The notes beneath the pieces are model-generated. The model worked only from the letters and a program-made list of their open reading frames with translations. It did not search any database and was not told the origin of the DNA. 42,013 nt of DNA from an uncultured Clostridia bacterium (GTDB lineage: Bacteria > Bacillota > Clostridia > TANB77 > CAG-508): the NCBI GenBank assembly GCA_934177485.1, contig CAKPPF010000010.1:1-42013 (forward strand), given 5' to 3'. Shown here piece by piece: positions 24,174 to 31,636 of the stretch. Both the position numbers and the translations under genes were made by a program. Each line of letters starts with the position of its first letter. Position 1 is the stretch's first letter.

Positions 24174-24202
24174 ATTATAGCATATTTTTCCTTAGTTGTC
24201 AA
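24174..24202 (-). promoter_or_regulatory. perfect consensus promoter of the lysozyme-like gene
   Basis: On the minus strand TTGACA (24202-24197), exactly 17 nt, TATAAT (24179-24174). The transcript would begin about 25 nt before the putative AUA start, which supports a start codon near 24139. Confidence 0.85.
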
Positions 24203-24209
24203 ATTTTGC

Positions 24210-24315
24210 ACCGAAAATCTATTAGTTCTAAATACTACTAGAACTTTCGGTCAAGCACAAGACCCAGTCCTATACCTCTATTAATTATTCTTTATAGAGG
24301 TAGATCACGTGCTTG
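24210..24315. repeat. double-hairpin palindromic element
   Basis: The first hairpin pairs ACCGAAA (24210-24216) with TTTCGGT (24245-24251) and contains AGTTCTA/TAGAACT. The second pairs CAAGCAC (24252-24258) with GTGCTTG (24309-24315) and contains the 9-bp TACCTCTAT/ATAGAGGTA (24273-24281 / 24294-24302). It lies upstream of both divergent promoters, so it is in neither leader. Its GGTCTTGTG core (minus strand 24264-24256) recurs at 39282-39290. It is probably a degenerate dispersed repeat; an unknown structured RNA is the alternative. Nothing else is seen in the remainder of this 320-nt gap apart from the two promoters. Confidence 0.55.
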
Positions 24316-24387
24316 CACGGTATTGTAATTAATTTTAAATAAACCATTAACTAGTAACCAAAATTTATATTTTTTTCTTCAAAAGTC

Positions 24388-24416
24388 TTGTTTTTTTTTT
24401 GTTTGTATGTTAGAAT
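24388..24416 (+). promoter_or_regulatory. promoter of rpmB
   Basis: TTGTTT (24388-24393), 17 nt, TAGAAT (24411-24416) with an extended TGT just before the -10. Confidence 0.6.
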
Positions 24417-24462
24417 ATTATCTAGTTTAATTTAGATTTAACTATTCAGGAGGTGCTAAGTC

Positions 24463-24660
24463 ATGGCAAAATGTGCAATTTGTGATAAAACATTAAGTCA
24501 CGGAAATAAATTAAGTATAGCTCGTTCTCATGTTAGTAATAGAGCTACTAGAACATGGAAACCAAATTTAAGAAGTGTAAAGGCTATTGTTGATGGAGAG
24601 CCAAAAAGAATTAAAGTATGTGCTAAATGCTTACGTTCTGGAAAAGTTAAAAGAGCTTAA
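24463..24660 (+). CDS. rpmB: 50S ribosomal protein L28
   Basis: This encodes 65 residues, normal for Gram-positive L28. AKCAICDK and KVCAKCLRSGKV give a CxxC pair (C4, C7 and C53, C56), the zinc-binding form. RAT.RTWKPN is the usual rRNA-contact segment. AGGAGG precedes the ATG. It is monocistronic, on the strand opposite spoVM. Confidence 0.98.
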   Translation: MAKCAICDKTLSHGNKLSIARSHVSNRATRTWKPNLRSVKAIVDGEPKRIKVCAKCLRSGKVKRA

Positions 24661-24735
24661 TTTATTCCATACAAAATTACAAATAATTAGGAAATATTAA
24701 TTTTTTATAAAAATTGTTTAATATATTTCATATAT

Positions 24736-24767
24736 AAAAGACACATAGATTAACTATGTGCCTTTTT
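24736..24767. terminator. terminator between rpmB and spoVM
   Basis: AAAAG-A-CACATAG pairs with CTATGTG-C-CTTTTT (24742-24748 / 24754-24760 plus flanks, one mismatch), 5-nt loop, T-run on the plus strand. Confidence 0.75.
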
Positions 24768-24800
24768 ATATAAAATTAAGTTTTTAAGTACTATGTAAAA

Positions 24801-24875
24801 CTATTTTTTTATTCCAAAAATAAATTTTACTATACCTCTTAAACATTTTGGGACTTTTTTTACAACAATATTCAT
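24801..24875 (-). CDS. spoVM: stage V sporulation protein SpoVM
   Basis: This encodes 24 residues from ATG 24875, chosen because AAGGAG lies 9 nt upstream and because it puts Pro at position 9; an ATG six bases earlier is too close to that site. Against the Bacillus SpoVM I remember, positions line up one for one: Pro9, Lys10, Leu12, Gly14, Ile15, Val16, Gly21, with a basic end. SpoVM is an amphipathic helix that recognises the convex forespore membrane and anchors SpoIVA, starting coat assembly. In Bacillus spoVM also sits next to rpmB. It is too short for usual gene callers. It directly follows a 50-residue membrane peptide gene in the same direction. Confidence 0.88.
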   Translation of the reverse strand: MNIVVKKVPKCLRGIVKFIFGIKK

Positions 24876-24893
24876 ACTCATCCTCTCCTTACT

Positions 24894-25046
24894 TTAACAT
24901 GCTATACAAACAAAGCCACATGCTAATATAGCTATTCCAAAAATAAACAACCACCATGATAAAGGAAGCAATAGAACTAACAATATCCCCATTCCCAACC
25001 CAATTAGACATATTGATATTGTTTTCTTTAATAATCTAAAACACAT
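24894..25046 (-). CDS. 50-residue membrane peptide upstream of spoVM
   Basis: ATG 25046 has GAAGGAGG just upstream. The peptide starts basic (FRLLKK), has one or two hydrophobic helices (about residues 10-27 and 30-48) around a LLPLSWW turn, and ends in a Cys-rich stretch. It stops 18 nt before the SpoVM start, so the two are one operon. I do not recognise a named family; a role with SpoVM in sporulation is only suggested by position. Confidence 0.65.
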   Translation of the reverse strand: MCFRLLKKTISICLIGLGMGILLVLLLPLSWWLFIFGIAILACGFVCIAC

Positions 25047-25125
25047 TTTTTACCTCCTTCACATTATTATATTAATTTATTATGTAAAAGGTGATATTAT
25101 ATTAGAATAAAAGGAGAATTAATTT

Positions 25126-25773
25126 ATGCATTCTAAAAAAGATATAATTAAAATTATAAATATTTTAAAGGATTTCTATCCAGATGCAAGATGTAGTTTG
25201 AATTTTCAAACCCCATTTGAACTTTTAGTTGCCACAATATTATCTGCACAATGCACTGATGAAAGAGTTAACAAAACAACTCCCTTAATATTTTGCAATT
25301 ATTCTACACCTTCAGATTTTGTGAATATAGGATTATCTGAACTTGAAGAACTAGTTCATCCTTGTGGATTTTATAAAAATAAAGCAAAAAACATTAAGTC
25401 TTGTGCTGAAAAAATAATCAATGATTATAATGGAATAGTCCCAAATAACATTAATGACTTATTAACTCTACCTGGTGTTGGTAAAAAAACAGCAAATGTT
25501 GTAATGTTAGAAGCTTTTGGTATAGCCCAAGGAATTGCTATAGATACGCACGCAAAAAGGATTTCAAATCTTATTGGACTTTCAGATGAGAGTGATCCAA
25601 TAAAAATAGAAAAAGACTTATTAAAAATAATTCCAAATGAATACTTAAAAGATATAAATCACTTATTTATGTGGCATGGTAGAAATGTATGTGTTGCTAG
25701 AAGTCCAAAATGTAATGAATGTCCTATAAATAAATATTGTAGATATTATAGTAAAAAACAAATATTACTTTAG
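25126..25773 (+). CDS. nth: endonuclease III (DNA glycosylase/AP lyase)
   Basis: This encodes 215 residues. It removes oxidised pyrimidines and nicks the abasic site in base excision repair. Helix-hairpin-helix LPGVGKKTA (115-123) with the catalytic Lys121, catalytic Asp140 in IDTH, and the iron-sulfur cluster cysteines C189, C196, C199 and C205 are all present. AAAGGAG lies before the ATG. It is a single gene. Confidence 0.97.
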   Translation: MHSKKDIIKIINILKDFYPDARCSLNFQTPFELLVATILSAQCTDERVNKTTPLIFCNYSTPSDFVNIGLSELEELVHPCGFYKNKAKNIKSCAEKIINDYNGIVPNNINDLLTLPGVGKKTANVVMLEAFGIAQGIAIDTHAKRISNLIGLSDESDPIKIEKDLLKIIPNEYLKDINHLFMWHGRNVCVARSPKCNECPINKYCRYYSKKQILL

Positions 25774-25891
25774 TCTTTAAAATAATCTGATTTAAAGTGA
25801 ATTTTTTGTGTTTTGATTAAATAGAGTTGACAAAAATGTTAATTGAATATACAATTATCTAGTAAAATTACTATTTTTAGGAGGAATTTAA

Positions 25892-27223
25892 ATGATTAGA
25901 AAAAATTTAAAAATTTTCTTAACTACTGCTTTGGTTGTTATAACTCTTTTATCATTTTCTGTTTGTTTTGCAGATAACAATACTGATATTGTAACTACTG
26001 AAGCATCAGAAGCTGTACCTATTTCTATGCCAGAAGATCAAAACAATACAGCAGTTGTAACGTCTGAAGATAATAATGATTCTACTACCGAATCTACACC
26101 AGAAATTATTAATGGTGATTTATATTTAATAGACACAGACGTAAAGATGGATAAACTTGTTGATGGAAATGTTTTCATAATTGGAAACAATGTTGAAGTT
26201 ACAGGGCAAGTTAATGGAAACTTATTTGTTTTAGCAAATACATTAAAATTTGAAGAAAATAGCTATGTTGTAAGTTCTATATATGCATGTGCTAACTCTG
26301 TTTACTACAATGGTGCTTGTAACGATTTTTATGTTACTGCAAACAATTTAGAAATGACTTTTAATTCTTACGTTATTAGAGATTTAAAAGCATCTGCAGC
26401 AAATGTTATTTTTCAAGCAGCTGTTGGTAGAGACATTGACTTATCATGTAGTAAAGCTAATTTAGGTGATGGTGAAAATATACCAGTTGTATATGGAAAC
26501 TTTAGATATACTTCTCCATCTGAGCTTTCAATTCCAGATGGAGTAATGAAAGGTACTGGTACTGTTACATATAATCCAAAATCTGAAGAAAATAAAAATA
26601 AATCAGTATCTATAAAAGATATCTTAGTAAATGTTATAACATATATAGTAACTGCGTTAATTATATTCTTAATTGTAAAGAAATTTATGCCAAAATTCTA
26701 TGATAAAATTGAAAAACAAAAAATATCATTTGTCGAACTATTAAAGTGTTTCGGTTATGGTTTTGCAATGATAATTGCTGCATTTTTAGTATTTATAATG
26801 CTACTTTGTACTCAAGTTGGGGTTAAACTTGCATTTGTGTTTATCTTAATTTTTGCAATTATCTGGATTTTAGCTGTTCCAATCTTCTCAATTTTAATTT
26901 CAAGATTATTTAAAACAGAAGGAATTGGAAAAAGATGTCTTGTTATTTCTTTAGTTAATATAGTATTTTATGTTTTAACAATAATACCTGTAGTTGGAGG
27001 AATATTCGCATTTGTTATATTTATGATTTCTTTAGGAATGATGTTTAACTTAGCACTACCTAAAAGAGAGCTTACGCCAGAAGAAATTGAAAATATACAA
27101 AAAGCTAAAGAGTTAGCTAAAGAAAATAAAGCAAAGCAAAAAGAAGAAAAAGCTAAAGCAAAAGAATTGGCTAAAGAAAACCAAACAAAGCCAGAAGAAG
27201 AAAAAAATAAAAAAGATGAATAA
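25892..27223 (+). CDS. bactofilin-like polytopic membrane protein
   Basis: This encodes 443 residues. A signal peptide (1-27) is followed by a Thr/Asn-rich linker. Residues 75-200 have a repetitive beta-helix pattern (GDLYLIDTDV, DGNVFIIGNNVEV, NGNLFVLANTLKF and so on, about every 18 residues), as in polymer-forming bactofilin domains, but on the outside of the membrane. Then come about five membrane helices (roughly 242-264, 289-312, 315-335, 348-368, 372-392) and a cytoplasmic Lys/Glu/Ala-rich tail of 40 residues. Proteins with this layout are known in Firmicutes but the role is not; a cell-surface scaffold is the obvious guess. GGAGG precedes the ATG and a long terminator follows. Confidence 0.75.
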   Translation: MIRKNLKIFLTTALVVITLLSFSVCFADNNTDIVTTEASEAVPISMPEDQNNTAVVTSEDNNDSTTESTPEIINGDLYLIDTDVKMDKLVDGNVFIIGNNVEVTGQVNGNLFVLANTLKFEENSYVVSSIYACANSVYYNGACNDFYVTANNLEMTFNSYVIRDLKASAANVIFQAAVGRDIDLSCSKANLGDGENIPVVYGNFRYTSPSELSIPDGVMKGTGTVTYNPKSEENKNKSVSIKDILVNVITYIVTALIIFLIVKKFMPKFYDKIEKQKISFVELLKCFGYGFAMIIAAFLVFIMLLCTQVGVKLAFVFILIFAIIWILAVPIFSILISRLFKTEGIGKRCLVISLVNIVFYVLTIIPVVGGIFAFVIFMISLGMMFNLALPKRELTPEEIENIQKAKELAKENKAKQKEEKAKAKELAKENQTKPEEEKNKKDE

Positions 27224-27260
27224 AACAAAGAAAAGTGGCTTAGCCACTTTTCTTTGTTTT
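27222..27260. terminator. 18-bp perfect terminator
   Basis: 27222-27239 and 27243-27260 are exact complements with a 3-nt loop (GTGGC-TTA-GCCAC at the tip) and lie between convergent genes. Confidence 0.92.
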
Positions 27261-27272
27261 ATTATTTTATTA

Positions 27273-28205
27273 TTATGATAACAAAGATAATTTTACTGTT
27301 TCAACTTTGTATTTACCATTTTCTAGTTTAAATTCTATTAAAGATTCTGTTAATTTATCTGCATTTTGTCTTAAATCTGTTGTAAACAAATATTTAATTT
27401 CTGGTATTTCAATTTTATTGACTACTAATTCTTTAAAAGTTTCTGCCATATGTTTTTCATCTTCACATACAAAAACTAGCTGTGGTAACATAGTAAAACC
27501 AGAGTCTCCTAAGATAAAGTTTTTGTAAAAGTCCTGATACATTTTCATCTTATCTATAAATTTCTTTTTCCAATCTTCTTCTCTTCTTACTACTTCAAAT
27601 AAAAAGTCAATTGTCTTGCCTGCTTTCTTCAACTTAACACTTCCACCTGTTGTTTTGAAAACTTTTCCTAAAGTTTTAGCATTTAAGCTTGGTTTAGCAA
27701 TATAAGAATCAAATGCAGATACTTTTCTTAAATATGCTATTACAGTTTGGTTTCCAGCTAACCTCTTTTTTATCATTGCTATTGGTTTTGTATTGTCTGT
27801 TGGTTGCCATTTGCAGTCATATTCTCTTGATGTTAATAAATATTTTCCCATTTTTTCTAAACAATATATTTTATATATTCCTTTGCTATTTTCAGATGTG
27901 AAATAATATCTAGTTAATATCTTAGATTTTACAAGTTGGTCTAATTTATTATTTAATTTATCTTGTGATTTATATTCAATTCCTTTACTATCTAATAACT
28001 GGCAAAGCTGTCTTGATGTTACAAACTCAAATTCATTTACTAATTTTAATATTTCAAAATGAATATCAGTAATATGTCCAATGTTTATTTTATTAATTAT
28101 TTGATTCATTGAAACATATCCATCTTTTCCATCAAAAACTTTTATTTCACCCTCTCGCACTGCAAATGGTGATTCAGTTGCTTCTATTTGATTGTCTTCT
28201 ATCAT
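27273..28205 (-). CDS. winged-helix protein resembling replication-relaxation family
   Basis: This encodes 310 residues with TTGGAGG upstream. Residues 46-130 read as a winged helix (FVTSRQLCQLLDSKGI, then KLDQLVKSKILTRYY, then a Y.IYCLEKMGKYLL wing). Residues 145-305 are an alpha/beta domain with the pattern TIDFLFEVVRRE (199-209) ahead of a long Lys-rich helix, and later LPQLVFVCEDE. This combination is like the Replic_Relax family, where the second half is a PD-(D/E)XK-type fold; D200 and E204 would be candidate active-site residues. Members are found on plasmids and integrative elements beside coupling ATPases. Here it stands alone among housekeeping genes. The family call is by pattern only. 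Confidence 0.5.
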   Translation of the reverse strand: MIEDNQIEATESPFAVREGEIKVFDGKDGYVSMNQIINKINIGHITDIHFEILKLVNEFEFVTSRQLCQLLDSKGIEYKSQDKLNNKLDQLVKSKILTRYYFTSENSKGIYKIYCLEKMGKYLLTSREYDCKWQPTDNTKPIAMIKKRLAGNQTVIAYLRKVSAFDSYIAKPSLNAKTLGKVFKTTGGSVKLKKAGKTIDFLFEVVRREEDWKKKFIDKMKMYQDFYKNFILGDSGFTMLPQLVFVCEDEKHMAETFKELVVNKIEIPEIKYLFTTDLRQNADKLTESLIEFKLENGKYKVETVKLSLLS

Positions 28206-28306
28206 ACTTATTTTTCCTCCAATTTCCTAGCAAATTCTGCTATTAATTTACTTGTTTATTTTATCATAAATATATTTTTTTGTCTACCTTGCATTATATA
28301 GTCTGT

Positions 28307-29020
28307 TTATTTTATTAAATATTCAACTTCTTCAGGCGTTAGATATCTCCATGTTCCTATTTTTATATTTTTAACTTCTATATTACCAATTTTACTTCTA
28401 TGTAATGCTTTAACTTTTTTTCCTATTGCTTCACACATTTTTCTAACTTGTCTATTTTTTCCTTCATGTATACATATTTCAATTCTAGATATATTTTTTT
28501 CTTCATCAGTTTTTAATATTTTTACTTTAGCCGGTTTTGTTATATAATCATCAATTTGTACACCATTTCTTAATTTTTCAACTTCTTCATTAGTAATAAT
28601 TCCTGTTAATGTTACTGTATATGTTTTATTTATTTCATGTTTTGGATGTGTAATTTTATATACAAATTCGCCATCATTTGATAATAATAATGCTCCTGAA
28701 GTATACATATCTAATCGTCCAACAGGTACAATTCTTTCTTTTACTTTTACTAAATCTAATACAGAGTCTCTTCCAAATTGTTCTTTTACAGTTGTTACAT
28801 ATCCTATTGGTTTATTTAGTAAAATATATACGTGTTTTTCCGTTTGCTCTATGTTTTTTTCATCAAACTCTACTTTATCTATATTAGGTATTATTTTTTG
28901 CCCTAATACTGCAATTTGATTATTAACTTTTACTCTGCCTTGATTTATATATTCCTCGCATTTTCTTCTTGAAGCTATTCCTGCTTCAGCCAAATATTTT
29001 TGCAATCTAATTGCTTCCAT
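28307..29020 (-). CDS. RsuA/RluB-family pseudouridine synthase
   Basis: This encodes 237 residues from ATG 29020; the ATG six bases upstream is too close to AAAGGA (29033-29028). An N-terminal S4 domain (about 3-60) leads into the catalytic domain with NKP.GYVTT (69-77) and GRLDMYTSG, in which D104 is the catalytic Asp, then EGKNRQVRKM near residue 203. It modifies uridines in rRNA; the Gram-positive RluB/YpuL group is likely. It is co-directional and only 19 nt from the rluD-type gene. Confidence 0.92.
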   Translation of the reverse strand: MEAIRLQKYLAEAGIASRRKCEEYINQGRVKVNNQIAVLGQKIIPNIDKVEFDEKNIEQTEKHVYILLNKPIGYVTTVKEQFGRDSVLDLVKVKERIVPVGRLDMYTSGALLLSNDGEFVYKITHPKHEINKTYTVTLTGIITNEEVEKLRNGVQIDDYITKPAKVKILKTDEEKNISRIEICIHEGKNRQVRKMCEAIGKKVKALHRSKIGNIEVKNIKIGTWRYLTPEEVEYLIK

Positions 29021-29039
29021 TTTCATATCCTTTCTACAA

Positions 29040-29963
29040 TTATTTAATATTCTCTTTATTTTCTAGAGTCTTTAATACTTTTTCAAAATATTCTGGCAAT
29101 GGTGCTTCTAGATGCATTTGTTCTTTGGTTATTGGATGTTTAAAGTCTAGAGATTTAGCATGTAACATTTGTCCTTCAACCCCAAACGGATTTTTACCAT
29201 TTGAGTATACCATATCTCCTACTATAGGATATCCTATTTCTGATAAATGTACTCTAATTTGATGTGTTCTTCCTGTGTCAATTTTAATGTCTAAATAAGT
29301 ATATCCATTGAATCTTTGTAATACCTTAAAATGAGTAACTGCTTTTTTTCCATCTTTTCTAACAGCCATTTTTTTTCTATCTTTGGTGCTTCTTCCTATT
29401 GGCATATCAATTGTTGCATCGTTTTCTTTAATTATGCCTCTTACTAATGCAACATACTTTTTGGTTATCTCTCTATTCTTTATTTGTTCACTTAAACACA
29501 AATGTGCTTTGTCATTTTTTGCAACAATTAATAGACCAGAAGTGTCCTTGTCTATTCTATGGACAATTCCTGGTCTAATTTCTCCTCCAATACCAGATAA
29601 AGAGTCTTTACATATACTCATAAGTGCATTAACAAGCGTTCCATCTGGATTTCCATTAGCAGGATGGACCACCATTCCTTTAGGTTTATTTACAACAATT
29701 ATGTCCTTATCTTCATATACTATATCTATTGGAATATCTTCTGCCTTTAGCTCAATTTCTTTTGGAACAATATTTTCTGGTATTTCTATAATATCATTTT
29801 CTTTTGTTTTATATGATGCCTTTTCTGCTTTGCCATTAACTAATATCTTTTCCTCAAGAATTAGTTTTTGAAGCATTGTTCTTGTTAAATCACTTTGCAA
29901 AATTGTTAGTGCTTTATCTAATCTTATATTTTTATTTTCTGTGTTAATTATATATTTTTTCAC
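29040..29963 (-). CDS. RluD-family pseudouridine synthase
   Basis: This encodes 307 residues. An S4 domain (about 13-75) and the catalytic domain with VNKP.GMVVHP (91-101), HRIDKDTSGLL carrying the catalytic D138, and TGRTHQIRVHL follow the RluA/RluD pattern. It makes pseudouridine in 23S rRNA or tRNA. In many Firmicutes this gene follows lspA; here it follows a polytopic membrane protein instead, 21 nt away. Confidence 0.93.
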   Translation of the reverse strand: MKKYIINTENKNIRLDKALTILQSDLTRTMLQKLILEEKILVNGKAEKASYKTKENDIIEIPENIVPKEIELKAEDIPIDIVYEDKDIIVVNKPKGMVVHPANGNPDGTLVNALMSICKDSLSGIGGEIRPGIVHRIDKDTSGLLIVAKNDKAHLCLSEQIKNREITKKYVALVRGIIKENDATIDMPIGRSTKDRKKMAVRKDGKKAVTHFKVLQRFNGYTYLDIKIDTGRTHQIRVHLSEIGYPIVGDMVYSNGKNPFGVEGQMLHAKSLDFKHPITKEQMHLEAPLPEYFEKVLKTLENKENIK

Positions 29964-29984
29964 GCTTTATCTCCTAGATATTTT

Positions 29985-31628
29985 CTAACTCAATTTTTTA
30001 TATATAATAAATTTATCATCTGAGTATAATTCTTCATAATTTGAATTATTTTTTAATACTTTGCCTAAAGTTGAATTTTTATATATAAGTAAATGTGTTA
30101 TTCCATAATGTTCGAATTTTTCCTCGTAATCTGTGCACACATCTGATATATTGATAAAATCTCTAAAAATATCATCTTCTTTTTTATTAAATTGTGGGTC
30201 ATAAACGTCCGCTCTTGAGTCAATAAACACTGGAATATCATTATATAACAAGTAACTTCCAAAATTATATTCATTAAATAATTTTATTTGCTTAATATCT
30301 AAATTATTTTTTATATAATTTACTGCTTCTACAGGATAACTTTTAGGGCTTACAATTTCATCGTTACTTGTCTTCTTTATTTGAATTATCATAAATAAAA
30401 CAAATAATCCATAAATAATTATTTTTCCTATAATGCTTGTAAATGCTTTTAATATCGCTTTCATTCCATTTGGATCATAGCTTTCTATTAACTGACTAAT
30501 CATTTTATTAACTGGTAAAATCCCAATAAAAAGTAAAAGTGATTCCTGTCTTCTTGACATTATAGTTAAAAATGTTAATCCACAAAATAAAAATAAATCT
30601 GATAGTTTTATCTTAACTTTTGTAAAGCATCCTATTGAAATTGAAATTGCTATAAATGCTAAAACTAGTTTTGAATTATATAAAATAATTGGTAAATGCT
30701 CTGATATATTATTTGTAGTATTTCCTTTCATTGTGTGATACAAATATGTATATGGAGTATCTCCTATCGGTGTTAAAAGTCCTGTAAAAGCTGCTACAAA
30801 CATTAAGCCAATTAAATTTATAACATTCTTGTTTTTTTCTACTATTATTTTATATGGTTCTATTTTTTTATTTTTTCTTTCTTCAAGTCTATCTTTATTT
30901 ACTTCTATTCTCTTGGTTAATACATCTATTTTTTTCTGAATATTTTCATTTATATTTTTTTTCTTTTTTAAACTTTTAAGTTCAATTTCATCTGTCTTTA
31001 GCAAAAATTTGGTTATAAGGTTGCTTTTTACTAGAAGTGAAACTATGTATTCACCTATATATGGTAAATATAGCACAAAATAAAATGGGAAAACAGCAGC
31101 ATGAACATTTGCAATAATTGTAGGTATAACTAGCAGAATTATTGCATAACCAATTTTTCTGTTTTCTAAAAACTTTTCAATACAGAATATTTCTAATACA
31201 AATAATATAAATGTAACTAGCTGTGCTCTTGCAGTTATAAAGTCTTGTCCTATAAATAACATTAAAGTTACTGTAAGAAATGACAATACAGAGTTTTTAG
31301 TAATTCTTGTATTTGTTAGAAACATTACTATTCCTAAAATTGCACCTAGAACTATTGAAGATATATATACTCCATTGAATCCACCTATTTCGTATACAAG
31401 GTACATTCCAATATCATATAGCCAATGAGGATATGTATAAGGTAATCCCTCATGCCAAGTAAAATGTTCTTTCATATCTATTCCGTTGTCTAAAATTAGT
31501 TTGCCTAATTTTAGTGTATAAAAGGTATCATTTTGTAGCCCTTTAGGCACAATTGCTATCATTAGTAAAACTATGCATATTACTGCTATTATTGTAATTT
31601 TTATGTTAGGTATTTTTTCTTCTTTCAT
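29985..31628 (-). CDS. polytopic GT-C-like membrane protein
   Basis: This encodes 547 residues from ATG 31628 (AGGAGG upstream; an open frame extends 24 codons further but overlaps GH15 and has no site). About ten membrane helices are seen. A cytoplasmic Lys-rich coiled segment (about residues 225-280) splits them. The first loop has GLPYTYPHWLYDIG with acidic residues before it (QNDTFYTLKLGK), and the C-terminal outside domain contains EYNFGSYLLYNDIPVFIDSRADVY, a signature I know from GT-C-type membrane proteins in many bacteria. Such proteins take sugars from polyprenyl carriers. It overlaps nothing but ends 8 nt after the GH15 gene, so a role in a cell-surface glycan is plausible. Confidence 0.65.
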   Translation of the reverse strand: MKEEKIPNIKITIIAVICIVLLMIAIVPKGLQNDTFYTLKLGKLILDNGIDMKEHFTWHEGLPYTYPHWLYDIGMYLVYEIGGFNGVYISSIVLGAILGIVMFLTNTRITKNSVLSFLTVTLMLFIGQDFITARAQLVTFILFVLEIFCIEKFLENRKIGYAIILLVIPTIIANVHAAVFPFYFVLYLPYIGEYIVSLLVKSNLITKFLLKTDEIELKSLKKKKNINENIQKKIDVLTKRIEVNKDRLEERKNKKIEPYKIIVEKNKNVINLIGLMFVAAFTGLLTPIGDTPYTYLYHTMKGNTTNNISEHLPIILYNSKLVLAFIAISISIGCFTKVKIKLSDLFLFCGLTFLTIMSRRQESLLLFIGILPVNKMISQLIESYDPNGMKAILKAFTSIIGKIIIYGLFVLFMIIQIKKTSNDEIVSPKSYPVEAVNYIKNNLDIKQIKLFNEYNFGSYLLYNDIPVFIDSRADVYDPQFNKKEDDIFRDFINISDVCTDYEEKFEHYGITHLLIYKNSTLGKVLKNNSNYEELYSDDKFIIYKKLS

Positions 31629-31636
31629 GTTTCCTC

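Noticed and set aside
24203..24330. Riboswitch leader for the lysozyme-like gene
   Set aside because: The structured segment is upstream of the perfect promoter at 24174-24202 and so is not in that mRNA. It matches no riboswitch consensus I can recall.
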